Positions 44,154-53,293 of a DNA stretch of 64,000 nucleotides are shown here, one piece after another (the stretch's first letter is position 1; each line of letters begins with the position of its first letter). The position numbers and the translations under genes were made by a program. The stretch lies in NCBI RefSeq assembly GCF_000758585.1, contig NZ_CP009281.1, positions 5,704,001-5,768,000 of the forward strand, read 5' to 3'. The notes under the pieces are model-generated. The model did no database searches. It was given only the letters and a program-made list of their open reading frames with translations, and had not been told where the DNA came from. The DNA is from Paenibacillus sp. FSL R5-0345. GTDB lineage: Bacteria > Bacillota > Bacilli > Paenibacillales > Paenibacillaceae.

Positions 44154-44270
44154 TTTCCTCAAACCCTTCAGTAGTATGTATTTATAAAACAGCTACCCAT
44201 GCTCTAAAGGCTAACTCATTTATCCGTTCGAATCAAACTTAATATGAATGAACATCTATTTATTCGCGAA

Positions 44271-44321
44271 AAAAAGAGGTGATCTCAAAGTAATAAGCTC
44301 TACTCATGGAATCACCTCTTT
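44271..44321 (-). terminator. Terminator of the MATE transporter gene
   Basis: AAAGAGGTGAT pairs exactly with ATCACCTCTTT, followed on the minus strand by a seven-T run. Confidence 0.85.
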
Positions 44322-44367
44322 CTCCAAAAAAGCACGGACAAATCGCTGCCTGTATTCTATTTACTCC

Positions 44368-45765
44368 TTAAATGCTAAGAAAGGCTCTTCTTTTACTTCC
44401 GCTGTGAATAGAGGCATTCTCTTCGCTTTTTAAAATATCCGCCTGACGAAGAACTTTTCTCCCTTTCCAGCGCATAAGAACAAGCATCCCCCGCACAAAT
44501 TCATCAGCAATCATACAGCAGTAGATCCCCGTGAGCCCCCAGCCTAAGCTAATGCCAAACCAGTAGGAACAACCCACTCCAATAATGGACATAGAAACGA
44601 TAGAAGTATACATCGTATATCGGGTATCACCGATGGCGTTCAATGCATTACCCATGGCCATATTCAACATTTTGCAAGGCTGCAGTAAGAGATTTAGAGC
44701 CAGCAGGGAAATCCCAATAGCAATAATCCGCGGGTCGGAAGTGAAATAACCTAGCAGATTCCTTCCGAAAAGAAATAGCAATAACATGTTGGCTGTTACA
44801 ATGGCTAACCCGATATACAGTGTGCGATACGCACTACGGTAAGCCTCTTTCAATTTGCCTGCCCCGAACAAATGCGCGATCTGTATCTGTCCGGCTAGAG
44901 CGATTGCATATCCTAACGTGAAGCAAAAGGACTCTAAGGTGTTAAGATAAGTCCGTGCTGCTAACGCTTCAGCTCCAAGTGCGGCTAGAAAGGAATATAC
45001 AATTAGCTGAGAGAACACCCAGCAGGAAGAATTAATTCCAAGTGGCCAAGCAATCTTTATAATTTCCTTGAATAGCTTGCCGTTGAATATTCGGAAATCT
45101 CTAAGTCTTATCTTAATCTCGAAGGAACCTCTAAACATGGTATACAGCATGATCACTCCGACCAGTCTACTGATAATACTTGAGATCGCAATTCCCGCAA
45201 GCCCTAGCTGTGGCAGACCGAACATCCCGAATATAAAGATATAGTTCAGAATAATATGGATGACATTTATGATGATCCCTGTGTACATTGGCCCTCTGGT
45301 ATTTCCTGTATTTCGAATCGCTGTACCAAGGGATGCAATCATCCCCACCAAAAATAGTCCGCCGCCGACATACGCGATATAGACATTAGACAGTGATATT
45401 AGCTCAGGCGATATATTTAGAATCCCTGCTATTGGACCCGCATAGAAGAACAAGATGATGCTCACGACAATACCAAGGATGAGACTAACCGATACGCCCA
45501 TAATTGCGATCGTACGCGCTTCGCTGAAACGTTTTGAACCCATTCTTTGCGCGATCAGGATACCCGCCCCGCCCGCAAAGGTGGTAAAAAGTGTGGTCAA
45601 CGCACCGAACAATTGATTGGAAATGCCGACTACGGCGACTGCATCATCAGAAATACGGCTGACCATTAGCGTATCCACCGTACCTAGCAGGGTCTGAAGA
45701 AACACCTCTATAAATATAGGCCAAGCCAATACCCATAGTCCAAAGCCCTGTCTTTCTTTTTTCAC
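44368..45765 (-). CDS. MATE-family multidrug exporter
   Basis: A 465-residue, 12-span exporter. MATE features: WPIFIEVFLQTLLGTVDTLM at the start, AVVGISNQLFGALTTLFTTF, then the pseudo-symmetric second half WPLGINSSCWVFSQLIVYSF and ALAARTYLNTLESFCFTLGY. It exports cationic drugs or other small molecules in exchange for Na+ or H+; the substrate is unknown. Starts at GTG 45763-45765 behind GGGGAGG (nine bases). Divergent from an AraC-family regulator that probably controls it. Confidence 0.9.
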   Translation of the reverse strand: MKKERQGFGLWVLAWPIFIEVFLQTLLGTVDTLMVSRISDDAVAVVGISNQLFGALTTLFTTFAGGAGILIAQRMGSKRFSEARTIAIMGVSVSLILGIVVSIILFFYAGPIAGILNISPELISLSNVYIAYVGGGLFLVGMIASLGTAIRNTGNTRGPMYTGIIINVIHIILNYIFIFGMFGLPQLGLAGIAISSIISRLVGVIMLYTMFRGSFEIKIRLRDFRIFNGKLFKEIIKIAWPLGINSSCWVFSQLIVYSFLAALGAEALAARTYLNTLESFCFTLGYAIALAGQIQIAHLFGAGKLKEAYRSAYRTLYIGLAIVTANMLLLFLFGRNLLGYFTSDPRIIAIGISLLALNLLLQPCKMLNMAMGNALNAIGDTRYTMYTSIVSMSIIGVGCSYWFGISLGWGLTGIYCCMIADEFVRGMLVLMRWKGRKVLRQADILKSEENASIHSGSKRRAFLSI

Positions 45766-45925
45766 TAAACAAACCTCCCCTTAAACCAAACATGCATACT
45801 GGACCTGAGAAACAGCATATTTTTTCTTTAGGTCAGACTAAATTATAGATGATATACTTTTGGTGATGGTACAGATTTCAAACCAATAATTACATTATTC
45901 CAACCTCATAAAAGGAGATCTCTCC

Positions 45926-46807
45926 ATGAACATTTTTAACTTTACCGTCCCGCCAATGCTCTACTATATCGTAAGTGGATTGCACACCTTCTCACCAGGG
46001 CATTACCACATGAGCCGCCACAATATCAATGTATTTGACTTGCTTGTAGTTAAACAGGGCTGCCTATATATGAATGAAGGAGGCCTCACCTTTCAGGTAC
46101 GCGCAGGTCAGGCACTGCTTCTTCGTCCAGATAGCCATCATTTCAGTACGGACAGCTGTAAGGAGTACACCTCTTATTATTGGCTTCATTTTCAGACCGT
46201 CGGCGATTGGAATATTTCCGAGGCTACAGCTGCAACTCCAGACACAGAACACACCAGAGTGGAGCATTCTCTTCATTCTGACGAATTTAATATACGCACT
46301 TTCACCTTACAGCTGCCTCAATATACCACGCTGCTGCAACCATCCAAGATGGAAGAACTGCTCTCGCAGCTGAATCAATTAGCGCCTAATTCCCATTTGA
46401 GCGATACTCCATTTCAGCAGCAGTTGCTCTTCCAAGAGGTTCTCCAGCAATTATCCGCCTCTCTGAGCCATGAGCGCCCCTCTCCCTCCAAACTGTGTGC
46501 AGAGCAAGCTGCCTCCTATCTGCGAAGTCATTTCCGTGAACACATCACTGCACAGCAGTTAGGAGAAAGCTTAAACTTTCATCCGGTATATATCGCTCGC
46601 TGCATGAAAAAGGAGTATGGCTGTGCACCGATGGATTATCTGCTGCACTACCGGATTCAGCAGAGTAAGCTACTGCTGATGCAGACCAGTTATACGATTG
46701 CCCGGATCGCTGAGGAAGTCGGCTTCAATCAAGCCCCTTACTTCAGCTCCAGCTTCGTCCGCATTGAGGGAACCACTCCGCGGGAGTTCCGCCAGCGCTT
46801 CTCGTAG
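45926..46807 (+). CDS. AraC-family regulator divergent from the MATE exporter
   Basis: A 293-residue protein with an N-terminal cupin sensor (HYHMSRHNINVFDLLVVKQG, GQALLLRPDSHHFS, YWLHF) and a C-terminal double helix-turn-helix (HITAQQLGESLNFHPVYIAR and SYTIARIAEEVGFNQAPYFS, ending GTTPREFRQRF). ATG 45926 follows AAAGGAGAT by about nine bases. It likely senses a small molecule or sugar and activates the divergent exporter gene. Confidence 0.88.
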   Translation: MNIFNFTVPPMLYYIVSGLHTFSPGHYHMSRHNINVFDLLVVKQGCLYMNEGGLTFQVRAGQALLLRPDSHHFSTDSCKEYTSYYWLHFQTVGDWNISEATAATPDTEHTRVEHSLHSDEFNIRTFTLQLPQYTTLLQPSKMEELLSQLNQLAPNSHLSDTPFQQQLLFQEVLQQLSASLSHERPSPSKLCAEQAASYLRSHFREHITAQQLGESLNFHPVYIARCMKKEYGCAPMDYLLHYRIQQSKLLLMQTSYTIARIAEEVGFNQAPYFSSSFVRIEGTTPREFRQRFS

Positions 46808-46825
46808 TCTCCTAGAACACAAAAA

Positions 46826-46869
46826 AAAGGATGTTCCCCCCGCCTCCATGGCTTAAGGAACATCCTTTA
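46826..46869. terminator. Bidirectional terminator between araC-type gene and ABC operon
   Basis: AAAGGATGTTCC pairs exactly with GGAACATCCTTT; an A run precedes it and TTTACTC follows, so it can end both convergent units. Confidence 0.85.
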
Positions 46870-46879
46870 CTCTTCTGTT

Positions 46880-48481
46880 TTACAAACCCTTCTCCTGTGC
46901 GTAAGCATCCCATTGCTTGATATATTCCGCCTGGATCTTCTCAAGACCAGCCTGCTTAGCCTTCTCCATGAAGGTAACTAGACCCGCATCAACATCCTCT
47001 ACCAATCCGGCTTGCAGCGGATACAGGTATTGCTTCTCTACCTGCTCCAATGCCGCTTTTTCAGCCTGATAAGAGGTGTAATCTTCTGCAAAGCCTGTGA
47101 AGATATCCGGTTTCTGAATCTTGTCGAGATCAGCAAAGATTTCCTTCACACCATCATAGGATTTGTCGAATATCATAAATTCCGGGTTCCGCCATGCCCA
47201 GCCATTCATCCCTTCACGAGTGAAACCGTTCGTAGAAGCGTCTCCAATAAGCTCATAATAACCGTTTGCATCAATCTTATAGTTTTTCCCCTCAACACCG
47301 TATTGTGTCAGCTGATTGTAACGTTTATCCAAAACCATCTTCTCATAGAAGGCTAGTGCGCGTTCCGGGTTCTTGCTGCCCTTCGGGATCGCGAACCCAT
47401 TATGAATAGGATGCACTGGTGTTGCGTAACCAATAGTTTTACCATAAGGGTAGTAACCCAGCTCCCAATCTGGATGGGCCGCTTTAACTTTCATCAGCGT
47501 ATCGTTGAAGCGGGTCGGGTTATCTCCGAAAATACTTGCTGCTTTTCCAGCAATAATCGGAGCCTGAATAGTATCCTTCACGTTCAATACATTTTTGGAG
47601 ATTAAGCCTTTTTCCTGCCAGCGTCTCATGGTCAGCAGTTCTTCTTTATGTTCCTCCGAGCCCCAGTAAAGATAAGCCTTCGCAGGATCGCTGTACTTAA
47701 TTCCAATACCGTAAGGCAGCGGGCTTCCAACCATCGCGTTAAGTGTGGTGTAGACATCATGCAGATTCCCCCTCACATCACTGTTAAAGGATGCTGGCGA
47801 CATCTTCGGTTCATTCTTCTTAATACCTTCCATATATGCTTCGTAACTGGCCAAGTCTGTCGGCTGAGGCAGGTTGTATTTCTTGCGCAAATCCTCACGC
47901 CATACGAAACCATTCGTTACATACTCCTTATAAGTCGCAGGTACAGTGTAGATCTTCCCATCAATCTTAACGGCTTCCCACATGTCTTGCGGTACAAATT
48001 GCTGGAGGGCTGGAGCAGCCTTCGGCAGCAGATCATCTATAGCCAAAAAGGCCCCTTTTTTAGCGTAAGCTTGATACTGTGTCCAGTCTGCAGTGAATAT
48101 CAAATCAATCGATTGACCAGAAGATAGCAGCAATTTGTACTTCTGATCCCAGTCTGTCCAAGTTGTATAGTTGAATTTAACGGTCGCATTCAAATCTTCT
48201 TCAGCCATCTTGTTAATTTGCGACTCAATACTTGAAAGATCCTTCGGAGCATCACCCAGCATATAAAATTGCAGTTCAACCTTCTTAGATGTATCCAGCC
48301 CCGTCTTCTCCTCTGTTCCGGTGTTGTTACTCTGAGCTGTATCCCCCCCGTTGTTGCTCTCTTTTACTGCTGCATTTTCCTTGTTCGCGGAATTGGAGTT
48401 CCCCCCACAGCCTGCCAGTAGAGCCAAGCTGAGTACTGACATTAGCAGAATAGAGCTGCTTTTGCCCCGTAGTTTGTTCAT
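46880..48481 (-). CDS. Sugar ABC transporter substrate-binding lipoprotein (LplA/YtcQ-like)
   Basis: A 533-residue lipoprotein with lipobox LLAGC near residue 25 and a Ser/Asn/Glu-rich spacer. Family-1 solute-binding features include LQFYMLGDAPKDL, FTADWTQYQAYAKKGAFLAI, YTVPATYKEYVTNGFVWRED, YPYGKTIGYATPVHPIHNGF and NPERALAFYEKM. Large proteins of this sort bind oligosaccharides such as rhamnogalacturonan or xylan fragments. Last gene of an operon with two permeases; no ATPase is encoded, which is usual for this class because MsmX-type ATPases are shared. SD AAAAGGGAGG. Confidence 0.9.
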   Translation of the reverse strand: MNKLRGKSSSILLMSVLSLALLAGCGGNSNSANKENAAVKESNNGGDTAQSNNTGTEEKTGLDTSKKVELQFYMLGDAPKDLSSIESQINKMAEEDLNATVKFNYTTWTDWDQKYKLLLSSGQSIDLIFTADWTQYQAYAKKGAFLAIDDLLPKAAPALQQFVPQDMWEAVKIDGKIYTVPATYKEYVTNGFVWREDLRKKYNLPQPTDLASYEAYMEGIKKNEPKMSPASFNSDVRGNLHDVYTTLNAMVGSPLPYGIGIKYSDPAKAYLYWGSEEHKEELLTMRRWQEKGLISKNVLNVKDTIQAPIIAGKAASIFGDNPTRFNDTLMKVKAAHPDWELGYYPYGKTIGYATPVHPIHNGFAIPKGSKNPERALAFYEKMVLDKRYNQLTQYGVEGKNYKIDANGYYELIGDASTNGFTREGMNGWAWRNPEFMIFDKSYDGVKEIFADLDKIQKPDIFTGFAEDYTSYQAEKAALEQVEKQYLYPLQAGLVEDVDAGLVTFMEKAKQAGLEKIQAEYIKQWDAYAQEKGL

Positions 48482-48556
48482 CTGAATCCTCCCTTTTCAC
48501 TATGATTCTATGTTAGCCGACTATCCCCTAATCCTCATAGGGACCAAGTTGCGGTT

Positions 48557-49450
48557 CTAACCTTTTACAGCTCCGATGGTCAACCCCTTGACGAAGTAAC
48601 GCTGAACGAATGGATACAGAAATAGAATCGGCCCATTCACAACAATCGCCATGGCCATTTTGGTAGATTCCGCAGGGACTTCCGTAGCCAATGACACCCC
48701 GGTTCCAGCACCCATCTGCGCAATAAACTGTGCCGAATTGATAACATTGTACAGATAGAACTGCAGCTGATATTTATGGGTATCGTTGATAAACAGGGAA
48801 GAGGTGAACCAGTCATTCCAATAATACAAAGCAAGGAACAAGCCGACAGTAGCAATCCCCGGCATGGATAGCTTCAGCACGATCTGCCAGTAAATCCGGA
48901 AATCACCGGCCCCGTCCATTTTCCCGGAATCAAACAACTCCTCGGGGACTGCTGATTTCACGAAGTTTTTCATTAAAATAATTAAGAACGGTGTCATCAG
49001 GCCTGGTAGCACCAATACAGCATAGGAATCCAACAGACCGAGGTATTTAGTAATCATGATGTACCACGGAACAAGTCCTCCACCAAACAAGGTTGTAAAA
49101 TAAATATAAAAGGAGAATGTATTACGGTATTTAAAATCCTTGCGAGCCAGCACGTAACCCGACATCGTCATGAAGAAGAGTCCTAATGCCGTTCCCACTA
49201 CAGTGGTAACAATGGTGACCGTGTAAGCACGCAGCACTTCATCCGGGAATATGAAGACCGTCTTGTAGCCTTCAAGAGAGAATTGCCCCGGAATCAGATG
49301 ATAGCCGTCCCGGATAATGGATTCATTGCTGGTTAATGATGCAGATATAATTAGCAGAAAAGGCAGCAGGCACGCAACCGACAGCCCAAGGATGACCACA
49401 TAGGCGATGGCATGAAGCATCCGAGTATATTTGTCCTTTTGAATTTGCAT
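48557..49450 (-). CDS. Sugar ABC transporter permease (LplC/YtcP-like)
   Basis: A 297-residue permease with six spans. The EAA-type coupling loop is EELFDSGKMDGAGDFRIYWQ followed by IVLKLSMPGIATVG. Endings YPFVQRYFVKGLTIGAVKG are typical of LplC/YtcP. AGGAGG lies before the ATG. It follows the partner permease by 11 bases. Confidence 0.92.
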   Translation of the reverse strand: MQIQKDKYTRMLHAIAYVVILGLSVACLLPFLLIISASLTSNESIIRDGYHLIPGQFSLEGYKTVFIFPDEVLRAYTVTIVTTVVGTALGLFFMTMSGYVLARKDFKYRNTFSFYIYFTTLFGGGLVPWYIMITKYLGLLDSYAVLVLPGLMTPFLIILMKNFVKSAVPEELFDSGKMDGAGDFRIYWQIVLKLSMPGIATVGLFLALYYWNDWFTSSLFINDTHKYQLQFYLYNVINSAQFIAQMGAGTGVSLATEVPAESTKMAMAIVVNGPILFLYPFVQRYFVKGLTIGAVKG

Positions 49451-49461
49451 TTCTTGTCCTC

Positions 49462-50463
49462 CTAGAACAGGGCGTAGTCGTCGTTTATTTTGCGGATAAT
49501 ATAGTTAACCGTCATGATGAGGACAAAGCCGAACAAGGATTGATAGACTCCAGCTGCTGTCGCCATACCCACATCGAAGGTTACTTTAAGCGAACGGTAT
49601 ACGTAAGTATCAAGAATATCTGTCGTATTGTAGAGCAGCCCGTTATTACCTATTAATTGATAGAACAGATCAAACTGCCCCTTCATGATACTTCCGAGCG
49701 CAAAGAGCAGCAGCACCACAAAGGTTGATTTCAGCATCGGCACTGTAATATACCAAATCCGCTGAAAAATATTAGCGCCATCAATCTTAGCCGCTTCATA
49801 ATATTCATCACTGATGCCCGTAATCGCTGCTAGATAGATGACCATGCTATAGCCGAGATTCTTCCATAGATAGAAGATAATAATTAGAAAGATCCAAGCC
49901 CAGGGTTTACTGTAGACATCCACCGGATCGAGTCCGAACTGCGTAAGCATTGTATTCAAGAAACCGCTGTCATAATTGAACAGGTTGTAGACAATAACAC
50001 TTAGAATGACGAAGGATACAAAGTATGGCAGAAACATTATCGATTGACTAATCTTTTTAAACCATTTCCCATTCAGTTCACTTAAGAGGATCGCACAAGC
50101 AATCGCCAACACATTACCAAGTACAATAAAAGCAATGTTATAACCTATCGTGTTCATTGTCAGCTTCACCAGCGTACCGGATCTCCAGAGAAACTCGAAA
50201 TTCTGCAACCCGACAAACTTGGAATTGAACATACTGCTGTTGAAGTCAAATTGAGTGAACGCATAATAAATACCTACCATTGGAAAATAGGAGTTCACCA
50301 AGAAAAAGATCAAGGTGGGCAGCAGCATCAGAAACATTACCCTATTGTGCAGCAGTTCATAAATAAATCCCTTCTTCTTCCTTGTCGTCCGTAAGCGTGC
50401 TCTTCCATCGGCCTGGATGCCAAGTTCGACGGTTGAGATTCCTTTGGATGAGGTTTGACTCAA
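49462..50463 (-). CDS. Sugar ABC transporter permease (LplB/YteP-like)
   Basis: A 333-residue permease, first gene of the operon. Six spans after a 35-residue cytoplasmic lead; coupling loop DEYYEAAKIDGANIFQRIWY followed by ITVPML; NFEFLWRSGTL and the C-terminal VGMATAAGVYQSLFGFVLIM are hallmarks of YteP/LplB. Translation begins at TTG 50461-50463 behind GGGAG (nine bases). Confidence 0.92.
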   Translation of the reverse strand: MSQTSSKGISTVELGIQADGRARLRTTRKKKGFIYELLHNRVMFLMLLPTLIFFLVNSYFPMVGIYYAFTQFDFNSSMFNSKFVGLQNFEFLWRSGTLVKLTMNTIGYNIAFIVLGNVLAIACAILLSELNGKWFKKISQSIMFLPYFVSFVILSVIVYNLFNYDSGFLNTMLTQFGLDPVDVYSKPWAWIFLIIIFYLWKNLGYSMVIYLAAITGISDEYYEAAKIDGANIFQRIWYITVPMLKSTFVVLLLFALGSIMKGQFDLFYQLIGNNGLLYNTTDILDTYVYRSLKVTFDVGMATAAGVYQSLFGFVLIMTVNYIIRKINDDYALF

Positions 50464-50841
50464 GGTCTCTCACTCCCTTTAATGTAGAAGCTTCATAATT
50501 CCACTATAGGGCGATTCTTGTGAACACAGAAGTGAAGCTTCATAGCTTTCCTTCACAAACTGGAGAATCTGCAATTGAACAATTGAAATGTTTATGGAGA
50601 AGCGATGAATCGAGGGATTACCAGTGTACATAGGGGGACGCAGCAGAATATCCCGAAAAAAATGATGATATGTGCACAAATACTTATTTTATTCATAGCG
50701 GTAATAGTGGTAATTTACAGGATTTTAAGGTTACTCCACTGTTCTGTTCACTCTAGGGGAATTATAATAAGAGGACTTCCTATCTAAAGTTCATCCAGAG
50801 CCTTGTCTAATAAACCGCAGCAATTTCAGGGGAGGGCGACT
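50464..50841. promoter_or_regulatory. Divergent control region with two GAAGCTTCATA repeats
   Basis: This 378-bp gap has no supported gene. GAAGCTTCATA occurs at 50487-50497 and again at 50534-50544, 47 bases apart, same orientation, each containing the palindrome GAAGCTTC. They lie just before the permease operon and could be paired sites for the divergent AraC-type regulator. A possible minus-strand promoter (TTCTGT, 17 bases, TATAGT) lies between the repeats. Confidence 0.4.
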
Positions 50842-53076
50842 ATGAAGAATAATGATATACGGAGAAAAAGACTGCTGTATGGCAAGCTGCTAACAACGAT
50901 AACACTGTGTATTTCGTTAACGCTTCTGGTCTCTACATTTGTATACTATACATACTACATCGGGGTCGAGAAAACACAGACCTTCCGCTCGGATCTAAGA
51001 GATCTAACTCAGACCGGCAAGAAGGTAGTCAACATGGCTGAAGTGGCGCAAACGCTTTCATTTCAGCTATATCGAACTAGCACGATATCCCACCTGTTGT
51101 TCTATAACAAACCCTCCATTTATGAGGTTACGGCTGCGATGTCAGATCTCGGTAACTATCTGAATTCTATGCCGTACATTGAATCCATCTATGTATATAA
51201 TCCGAATAACGACACGGTATATATCTCCGCTGCGCAAGGGCAGAACGGTGTGTACACCACACGAGAATTAGAGGACACTGAAATCATACAGATGTTAAAT
51301 CATTATCAGGATTACAAAACATTCACTCCCATCCCGCGTACCTACTCCATCGGTGAACCCAAATCAGAAGCTATCTCCGTCTATACTTATCTCTGCTATG
51401 ATGCAATCAATTGGGACCGCACCATCAACTCTGCTGTTATTGTTAATATATCAGCAGCTTGGATAAATAAGGAGCTAGCTAACAGTAATACAACCGGTAG
51501 TGGCAATACCTACCTCCTAGATGACCAAGATCGTTTTCTTTCGGGGAACAAGCTAACATTGGAAAAACTCTCGGCAGATGAGCGCATCTGGATAGAGCAT
51601 CAAGTGAAAGACCGCTCTGCAGGCTATTTCACCGCTCCATATAAAAATCAGAAATCACTAGTATCCTATACTTCACCTGATTCCCTTGGCTGGCAGTATG
51701 TTCGCATTACTCCTTATGATGTAATCACAGAACAAACCAACCAAATCCGTAATACAACATTATTAATTTCTTTGATTATTCTAATATTCGGACTTATCAT
51801 CTCTAGAATACTTTCCAAACGCCTCTACCTTCCTATTGATTCCATCGTAAGCCGAATGAATAGTCTGGAAGCTGACAAGCGCAACAGCATGTTTACGATT
51901 AGACAGAATTCTTTACGTAATCTTGTTCTCGGTATTAGATCCCCTCATAACAGCCGACCAAGTGATATGGAGCAGTTAAGTATTGCTTTCAGCTTAAACG
52001 GGAGTTACCGGCTGGTACTACTCCGTATTGACGAATATACCACCTTGCGACAAGAGAGAGGTTCTTATCTACTTCCGTACAAATTCGCCATCATGAATAT
52101 TGCCTCGGAAATATGCGGTCAAACTTACCAAGTAGAGAGCGTCGATATGAACGACGATAGTGTAGTTATGCTACTAAGCAGTATGACGTCCGCTGAACCT
52201 CTGGATACAGAGTTGATCGAAGTACTGCTGCGACAAATCCGTGTGGCTTGCTGCGATTATCTGAGAATCGGACTGTCGCTCGTGTACAGTCCCGTTAGTG
52301 ATAATCCGGAGCTACTAAACCGAATCTACAGTCAGGCTAAAGAAGCTTCCAAACATAGACTGTTTTATGGGCATGGATGCCTGATCAACGCCGAGAAGAT
52401 CAACGAATTGCAGTATAACCTATACTCTTATCCGGCAGATAGCGAGAAGAAGCTGGTCGATGCGCTTACCAGTGGTAGGACGGATGAGGCACGCAGCCAT
52501 TTCTCCGGCATCTTGCGCGAAATGGAGCAATATCCCTATCATGTCCTAGAACTGACACTCTCTAGGGTGACTCTAACCATTAAGAGAATCTTTGATAATA
52601 TCAAAAAGCTCAGCGCTACTACAATGGATGACATGCTCAAGATGCCTTCACTTGAAAATTACGAAACGATGGAGGAGCTTGAAGAAGCTTTTTATAACCT
52701 CTTCGATAATATTCAGGAATTACAAGCCGATAAGCGTAGCTCTAAGCAAAGTGATCTGATCCGGCAGATTAATCAAAAAATTAATCAATCTTACATGGAT
52801 CCCGGCCTGAGCTTGAACCAGATTGCTGATGAGCTTAACCTGTCACCTATATATGTCAGCCGCCTTTATAAGCAACAAACAATGACAGCCATTGTGGATG
52901 TCATCATGGATGTACGGATGCAGGAAGTCTGCCGCCTTCTGACAGACAGCGATCTATCCGTTTCAGATATTGCTGAAATGACTGGCTTCACCAGCAGTTC
53001 TTATCTTCATCGAATGTTCAAGCGCAATTTCAGCATCACGCCAATAGAATACCGTCGCTCTAATACCCGTTTATAG
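50842..53076 (+). CDS. Membrane-bound AraC-family regulator with extracellular sensor (YtdP-like)
   Basis: A 744-residue regulator: cytoplasmic start, span 1 (LTTITLCISLTLLVSTFVYY), an extracellular Cache-like sensor (about 40-310, with SIYVYNPNNDTVYIS), span 2 (TTLLISLIILIFGLIISRIL), a linker with HAMP-like position, and a C-terminal double helix-turn-helix (PGLSLNQIADELNLSPIYVS, LSVSDIAEMTGFTSSSYLHR, ending SITPIEYRRS). B. subtilis YtdP has this build and lies in the yteP-ytcPQ rhamnogalacturonan region; here it is likewise divergent from an Lpl/Ytc-type ABC operon. Start ATG 50842 behind GGGGAGGG, preferred to the open frame from 50803. It likely senses extracellular sugar directly. Confidence 0.88.
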   Translation: MKNNDIRRKRLLYGKLLTTITLCISLTLLVSTFVYYTYYIGVEKTQTFRSDLRDLTQTGKKVVNMAEVAQTLSFQLYRTSTISHLLFYNKPSIYEVTAAMSDLGNYLNSMPYIESIYVYNPNNDTVYISAAQGQNGVYTTRELEDTEIIQMLNHYQDYKTFTPIPRTYSIGEPKSEAISVYTYLCYDAINWDRTINSAVIVNISAAWINKELANSNTTGSGNTYLLDDQDRFLSGNKLTLEKLSADERIWIEHQVKDRSAGYFTAPYKNQKSLVSYTSPDSLGWQYVRITPYDVITEQTNQIRNTTLLISLIILIFGLIISRILSKRLYLPIDSIVSRMNSLEADKRNSMFTIRQNSLRNLVLGIRSPHNSRPSDMEQLSIAFSLNGSYRLVLLRIDEYTTLRQERGSYLLPYKFAIMNIASEICGQTYQVESVDMNDDSVVMLLSSMTSAEPLDTELIEVLLRQIRVACCDYLRIGLSLVYSPVSDNPELLNRIYSQAKEASKHRLFYGHGCLINAEKINELQYNLYSYPADSEKKLVDALTSGRTDEARSHFSGILREMEQYPYHVLELTLSRVTLTIKRIFDNIKKLSATTMDDMLKMPSLENYETMEELEEAFYNLFDNIQELQADKRSSKQSDLIRQINQKINQSYMDPGLSLNQIADELNLSPIYVSRLYKQQTMTAIVDVIMDVRMQEVCRLLTDSDLSVSDIAEMTGFTSSSYLHRMFKRNFSITPIEYRRSNTRL

Positions 53077-53293
53077 AACTAAATGCTGATTTACAACACT
53101 ACTTTAGATATAACTCTTATGAAGGGTGATACTACTTCTACTTAACTACTCTATCAATAAGGCAGGCCACCGGTAATACTGACTTTCAACGCGACGATTG
53201 TAACAACTTCCGCTTCTCAGAATATGCTGATTGGGCAGGTTCCCAATTTTTAAAGGAATGAAGAGGAGAAGCTCAAGGAGGAGATACAGAAAT

